Assembly (NCBI GenBank): GCA_022579005.1
Contig: MU401476.1
Location: 233,906 to 297,905, forward strand
Direction: 5' to 3'
DNA: 64,000 bases
DNA from: Poronia punctata
Lineage: Eukaryota; Ascomycota; Sordariomycetes; Xylariales; Xylariaceae
Shown here: positions 58,801-64,000 of the stretch, piece by piece
Numbering within the stretch: the first letter of the stretch is position 1
Layout of the letters: each line of letters opens with the position of its first letter
Notes under the pieces: generated by a model
What the model was told of the DNA's origin: nothing
The model's input: only the letters and a program-made list of their open reading frames with translations
Database searches by the model: none
Translations under genes and position numbers: made by a program

Positions 58801-61486
58801 AAGCAAATTTTATACTTAAAGCTACTAAATATATAATAAAGCATAGTTTTAGCGCGCTTTTAATATTTATAAAAATAACTACTTTATTTTATTTTTTTTT
58901 AAAAAATAAGCTACTTTATTTATAAAATAAGCACTTTAAAATTATAAAATTTTTTAAAAAAGTATTATTAAAAACTATGTTTATAGTTACTAACTATTTT
59001 AATAAAGCCTTTTTATTGCTTATAACTTATTTAGCTATAACTTTATAATTTTAATTAATATAAAGCTTAACGCTGCTAACTTTTTTTATTATTATACTAT
59101 ATTTATTAAAGTATAGCTAAAGTTATTATACTATGCTTTTAAAAACATAGTAACTAGTATAGCTATAGTTTAAAAATATTATAAATTTAGTTTTATTAAT
59201 AAGCTTTATATTAAATAAGTTATAATAATTTAAATAGCTATTATATAGCTTGCCTTTTTTAAGCTTTAGTTTACTTAAGCTTTTATTAGCTTAAACTAAT
59301 ATAATAAAGCTATTTTATTTATTATTTTTAAATAATTTAATAATTTTGCTATAGTTATTTTTAAAATTATTACTTTTAAAATATTTAGCTAGTAACTAAT
59401 TAATAGCGCTATTATAATCTTTTTTATTATTTTTTATAAAGTAAGCTTAGTTTATTTTACTGCTTTTTTTAAGCTAGCGTTTTTTTATAAACTAATAAAG
59501 CTTTTTATAAAATAGCTTTTTTTTAATTATAATATTTTTACTTTTTTTAATATAATTATTAATATAGTTATTAGTTTAGTTATTATACTTAAAGTTACTT
59601 TTTTATAAGTACTAGCTATTATTATTAAACTTTTTTTAGCTACTTTTTAAAAAGTATTTATTTATTTACTTTTGCTACTAATTATAGTTTTAATAAGTTT
59701 AAGCTATAAAGCTACTTTTTTTTAATTTTTTTTTTTTAATATAGTAAACAGCTTATTTATTATATTTTAAGTTAAAAATAATAGCTTTTATAAAGCTAAA
59801 TAGCTTAATATTGCTACTATATACGCTAACACTAGCAATATTGCTATTATATTTACTTTTTATATATATTACTATTTTAACGTATTAAACTACGTATTTA
59901 ATAACTTTTTTATTATTTAAGCTTTAAGCTTTTGCTTTTATATATACTTAAATTTTTAATATTTTAACTTATAATTTTTTAAATATTACTTTATATATTT
60001 ATAAAGTTTATATATTAATTATAAATAGCTTATAAAAAAAGTTTTTAAATAGTTTATATACTAGCTTACTAATTTGCTAATAGCTGCTTATATAAATATA
60101 AATATTATAAACAAGCTATATAATATATTATGCTGCTTAAAAACTTATATTATAGCTTTTAGCAAGTTAGCTTATATAGCTTTTTAAATACTTTATAAAA
60201 AATAAACTATAGCTTAAAAGTTTTTTTTTATTTTGCTTAATATATAGCTAGCTTATAAGTTATAAAAAATTAGCGCTTATTATAGCTTATTTTAAATATT
60301 TTATAGCTTATTTAATATATTTTTATTAGCTTTGCTTAGCTAGTATTTATATAAAAAAACTACTTTATTTTTTACTTTATAACTATTAAAATATTTAGCA
60401 TTTTTTTTAAAAAACGTATTTAAAAACATAGCTTAAATATTTTTTTTTAAGCACTAGCTATGCTTTATATTTTATTAAACTTATAAAAGTTTAAAAATTT
60501 ATTTAAAAAACATATATTATTAATAACGCTTTTTAGCATTTTTAAATATTATAATATTATAAAGTTAAATATACTTTTATTAATTATACTTTATTAATAA
60601 CTTATGTTTATAAAGTTATAAGCATTATTTTAATTTTAAATATTTTAACTAGTGCTGCTATATTTTAATAGCTTTTTATTAACGCTAGTATTTAAAGCAT
60701 AATTATTTTTACTTAAAACTACTAATATAGCAAATACTATATTAGTATTTTTTAATATATTACTAACTTTGTTTATTTGCTTATTAATTTTTTTATAGCA
60801 AGTTTTAAGTTTTTTAATTTTATTATAAAGCGTTTTATTTTATTTAATTATTTACTTTTTAACTTTTTTATTTTGTTTTTTTATTATATTAGTAATATTT
60901 TTTAAAAGTTTATTATTTTTTTATTTTATTTTAATATTAAAGTTTTAAATATTACTTTTAATTAAAAATGTTTAATTACTTAAGTTTTTATAAAGTTAAT
61001 TTTTTTTTTTATACTTTTAAAGCAATAGTAATAAGTTTATATATTTTTTTACTTTTATATTTTTTTATATAGTTAGCTATTATTAGTTTATATTTTTTTT
61101 TATTTTTTTTATTATTTTTTTTATTATAGTAGCAATTTTTTTTTATTAAGTAGCTATATAGCAAGTATATATTATAAGTGCTTTTAAAGTTAGCTTAAAA
61201 CTTAGCTTTAAAGTTAAGCTAAAGCTTTTAGTACTTTATACGCTTTATAATAAAAGCTTTTTATTTTTTAACTTTTAAAAAAGTATTTAAAAAAATATAT
61301 TATATAAAAGTAAAAAAAAGCTAAATATTTTTAGCTTTTAATAGCTTAAGTTATTTTTATTAAATATACTAAGTACTAATATTTTATTAATAAAATTAAT
61401 ACTGCTAAATAGCAACAAATAAAAAGATTTTAAAAATATAATTTAATTAATTTTACTTTTGCTATATAGCTATATAAATAATTATT

Positions 61487-61727
61487 TATACTTTTTTTTA
61501 TTTTTTAATAGCAGCTTAACTATAATTTACAATTAAAATACTATAAAAGAAAGTTTAAAATAATTATATATTTTTTATAAGCTCTATATATATTAAAAAG
61601 TATAAAAAGTACTTATATATATAAATTAAGTAAAGCTAAGTACTTTAACTTTAAGCTCTATTGTAGCAGTTATCTATAGTACTTAATAGGTTCGTTATTC
61701 CATTCTCCAGGGGTCAATGGATCCACA
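61487..61727 (-). repeat. Right LTR
   Basis: 241 bases, direct repeat of 55573-55813. Its last 45 or so bases keep their original G and C (GTCAATGGATCCACA at the end), where the left LTR has A and T. CAAC follows directly at 61728. Confidence 0.88.
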
Positions 61728-62815
61728 CAACACCCATACATCATAAAACTTTCACTTATACATACGCATACCTTTAAAAGTGTTAATTATATAGCGTTAC
61801 ATGATATTATATCCTCTTTTAATATTATGGGTAGGTACCTAGGTAATCATAACGGACCCAACCTACCGGTTCATGACGTCAAAAAAAACATGACCGTAGT
61901 TCCCCAGCAGGCCAGGAACCCCAGGAACAAGTTTAACAACAGCCAAACTGTTTCAAGTTTCATGCAAACAATCGGTTTACTTTACTTGGCCCTTGGGGCA
62001 TTGGTACTGGATCCGATAATCCAGAATCCCCAAGGTTAGCCTGCTGGACTTGAACCTCGGAACCGAAACGATAAGAATACCTTATCTAGGTTAGGTACCT
62101 AGATAGGTAGGCTCACCCCAATGGCTCAGGAAGGAACGAGTACCTAGGTAGAACACTTCAGATTCTGCCACTCTTCCACAAGTCTGAACCATGGGAGGTT
62201 TGGCCGTTGAAGGAAGGAGGCGCAAGTCTATATTGGTGAGGCGCATACTAACAAGATTTAGACTACCTACTCGGCCAATAGTCTAGCGGTTGGTCGGTCG
62301 GTTGACCGTTGACACTCACTCACTCACTCACTCACACACACACACACACAGGCATCTACCTAACCTAGATATCTACTCGTACATCTCTACCTCGATTTCC
62401 TCAGATATGCGCACAGCCTAGCAAGTGAGAACCGTGCCGTCGGCCTGCATCCCGCCCGAGACGGATCCGCACGTGAGCTTCGTAGCGCAGCTACCTTACC
62501 GTACCTACTACCGCACGCCCCGGCCCGACAGCCGTAATCGGGGCGTCAGTCAGTCCCCAACGACTCGGGGCAAGTTCCAATAGCGACGAGAACGGCTTCT
62601 CCTTGGCCCCCAAGTAGGTAGTCGAAACCTTGGACTTGGGGGTGAACCGCACCGTCGCCTTTCTTACGGTATCTCGCCCAGAGCAGTAGCAGTAGCAGCA
62701 CCAGATGTGGAGAATGACTCGCTGCGGATTTGCTGGTCGCGGAGTTTGATTTCGTCTCTCAAAACACTAAACGTATCGATTTCTCGAAATCGGTTGGTCC
62801 GCAGATATGTGCCTA
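61728..62815. other. Intergenic region right of the LTR element
   Basis: It contains (CACT)n followed by (CA)n at about 62312-62350, (AGC)n near 62686-62700 and several CCTAGGTA words. The base composition is normal and there is no sign of RIP past 61727. No gene is supported apart from the 3' end of the MOSC gene. Confidence 0.6.
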
Positions 62816-63828
62816 TCAATGATCATGGCGAGGATTGGCGTCATGCCCGATCCCGGCAGAGATATACACGGGTCGGAGAATGGAGTTACGGTCGAGAAAA
62901 TGCCATCTGTTCAATCGCATGAGCACGTCGTCGTTGTTGATGGGGAGATTGAGCGTATCCCTCGTCTTGAGCGAGTTATCAAAGGAAAGCCGGGTGATAC
63001 TAGCGATGTCCAGGTTGTTTTCGCAGATTTTCTCGTATGTTACTTCGTCTCCTGGACGTACCCTGCCACCGTGTAGGACTCGAAGATATACACCGACCCG
63101 GCCGCTGTTGGCGAGGGTGGCAAGCCATGAATCCTTTTGTCCACAGCACCACTTTGCAGTATCGGAGTTAGTAGATATACATAAAAGGGAAGTGAGATGG
63201 GAAACTTACCGATAGCTTCATACAAGGAGTTCTAGTACCGCTTTATATATATATCAAAAGAGTCAGTGAATACATTAACCAATATGAAGACTTGATATGC
63301 CAAAAAGGTTCTCAACCACCCAGCCCAAAACATAACGAGATCAAACGAAATAGAAATAGAAAACTCACCAGACTTCCAACCGAAACCTCTTTCCCTATCC
63401 TCCATATATCCCCCAGATGTATCTTATCCTCGAGTCTTATTTCCCCTTTTGATCGAACTAGAGTTGAATATCCTTTCTGTTAGACTTTCTTATTCTTCTT
63501 CCCCATCCTCACAACCTCCCTCCCAAACCCCCCAAAGAAAAAAGGAAAGAAAAAAAAAACTCACGAGTAATATTCTCCCCCCAATGACAAACCCCCCAAC
63601 TCCCACCCAACTCCCCACTCCAATAATCATAATGTTCCCGAAAACAAACATATACCGGACCACCATGTACCGCCGGTTTATTCCCCACAATTCCCGATCC
63701 ATCAGTTGTAGTAGTAAGTTGGATATATTCCCCCGGCGACGTCAAGGGCGAATCGTGTTACAATGGACGTATACAATCTCAGACGGTTGACGTCGTCGTG
63801 GTATCGTGGTTGGCTGTAGGACTTCCAT
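62816..63828 (-). pseudogene. MOSC-domain protein gene with two frame breaks
   Basis: Exons on the reverse strand: 63828-63565, 63457-63369, about 63240-63210 and 63151-62816. Together they spell a YiiM-like MOSC protein: MEVLQ start, HGGPVYVCFREHYDYW, WGENIT, LGDIWRIG, RTPCMKLS with the conserved Cys, CGQKDSWLATLANSGRVGVYLRVL and VRPGDEV. MOSC proteins bind molybdenum cofactor or act on N-hydroxylated compounds; the precise role of this subgroup is unclear. Two breaks appear: within exon 1 (near 63743-63751) the start frame ends in TGA and the HGGP frame continues one base off, and exon 2 joins exon 3 out of phase with every GT available. Splice sites are otherwise canonical (GTGAGT, GTAAGT). 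It is either a recent pseudogene or carries base-calling indels in homopolymers. The TGA at 62816-62818 gives a plausible end. Confidence 0.65.
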
Positions 63829-63906
63829 CTTTTTTTCTTCTTTTTTTCTTCTTTTTTTCTTCTTTTTTTCTTCTTTTTTTTTCTTTTTTTTTCTTTTTGC
63901 CTGGTT

Positions 63907-63998
<92 letters not shown>

Positions 63999-64000
63999 TC
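63829..64000. repeat. T-rich minisatellite and (TTTC)n tract at window end
   Basis: An approximate 11-base unit of T-run plus CTTC repeats from 63829 to about 63898, followed by about 23 units of TTTC that run to and past the window edge. It lies directly upstream of the MOSC start codon. Confidence 0.92.

Larger units (their letters stand above)
55573..61727 (-). mobile_element. RIP-destroyed LTR retrotransposon
   Basis: 6,155 bases bounded by two direct repeats of identical length (241 bases each), with TG at the left end and CA at the right end. The 4-bp target duplication CAAC sits at 55569-55572 and 61728-61731. The differences between the two LTRs that I compared are all transitions. 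The interior is about 85 percent A/T by eye and closed by stops in every frame. A purine run just inside the left LTR on the reverse strand suits a polypurine tract, and a Lys-rich coiled-coil-like reading near 60750-60900 on the reverse strand suits Gag. I therefore place it on the - strand, with low confidence. I could not decide between Gypsy and Copia. Confidence 0.88.

Noticed and set aside
62035..62075. tRNA-like B box on the reverse strand (GGTTCAAGTCC)
   Set aside because: The flanking five bases do not pair to form a T stem and no A box or acceptor stem is found at the right distance.

Overview
The window is nuclear DNA of a filamentous ascomycete (Pezizomycotina, most like a Sordariomycete). 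The evidence is short GT-AG introns with internal ctaac/ctgac-type branch sites, fungal protein families throughout (GINS Psf3, a Dal5-type transporter, a YAT-type amino-acid permease, a Pyr4/PaxB-like membrane protein, a non-ribosomal peptide synthetase), and two very AT-rich blocks carrying dense C-to-T and G-to-A change of the repeat-induced point mutation (RIP) kind. All gene models below were built by hand from splice sites, and the exon phases were checked.

Layout. 0.2-8.6 kb: one three-exon NRPS-like gene on the + strand (2,723 residues) whose carrier, adenylation and most condensation motifs have lost their key residues. 8.6-14.7 kb: no gene seen. 14.7-16.5 kb: amino-acid permease (+, 4 exons). 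18.0-20.2 kb: Dal5/ACS-type MFS transporter (-, 8 exons). 21.9-27.7 kb: compact housekeeping island with a G-patch spliceosome factor (TFIP11/Ntr1 type, -), GINS subunit Psf3 (-) and, divergent from it, a mitochondrial Mn superoxide dismutase (+). 31.4-36.2 kb: small unrecognised protein (+), SET-domain methyltransferase (-), and a seven-pass Pyr4/PaxB-like protein (+, 5 exons). 36.2-62.8 kb: no host gene seen. This stretch holds a small TA-flanked MITE (45.2-45.5 kb), a 1.3 kb terminal-inverted-repeat element, a RIP-destroyed Tad1-type LINE (about 48.2-54.2 kb) and a RIP-destroyed LTR retrotransposon with exactly delimited 241-bp LTRs and a CAAC target duplication (55.57-61.73 kb). 62.8-63.8 kb: a MOSC-domain gene (-) with two apparent reading-frame breaks. 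The window ends inside a (TTTC)n tract.

How it fits together. The housekeeping genes are independent of each other; only psf3 and the SOD gene share a divergent promoter. Nothing around the NRPS-like gene or the Pyr4-like gene makes a convincing biosynthetic cluster. The NRPS-like protein is the outstanding candidate for something undescribed: a long open frame that keeps the fold of a multidomain synthetase but apparently none of its carrier chemistry. The repeat region is notable because almost every remaining cytosine in it follows A or G, so TpC has been almost erased. That context bias differs from the textbook CpA preference of Neurospora RIP.
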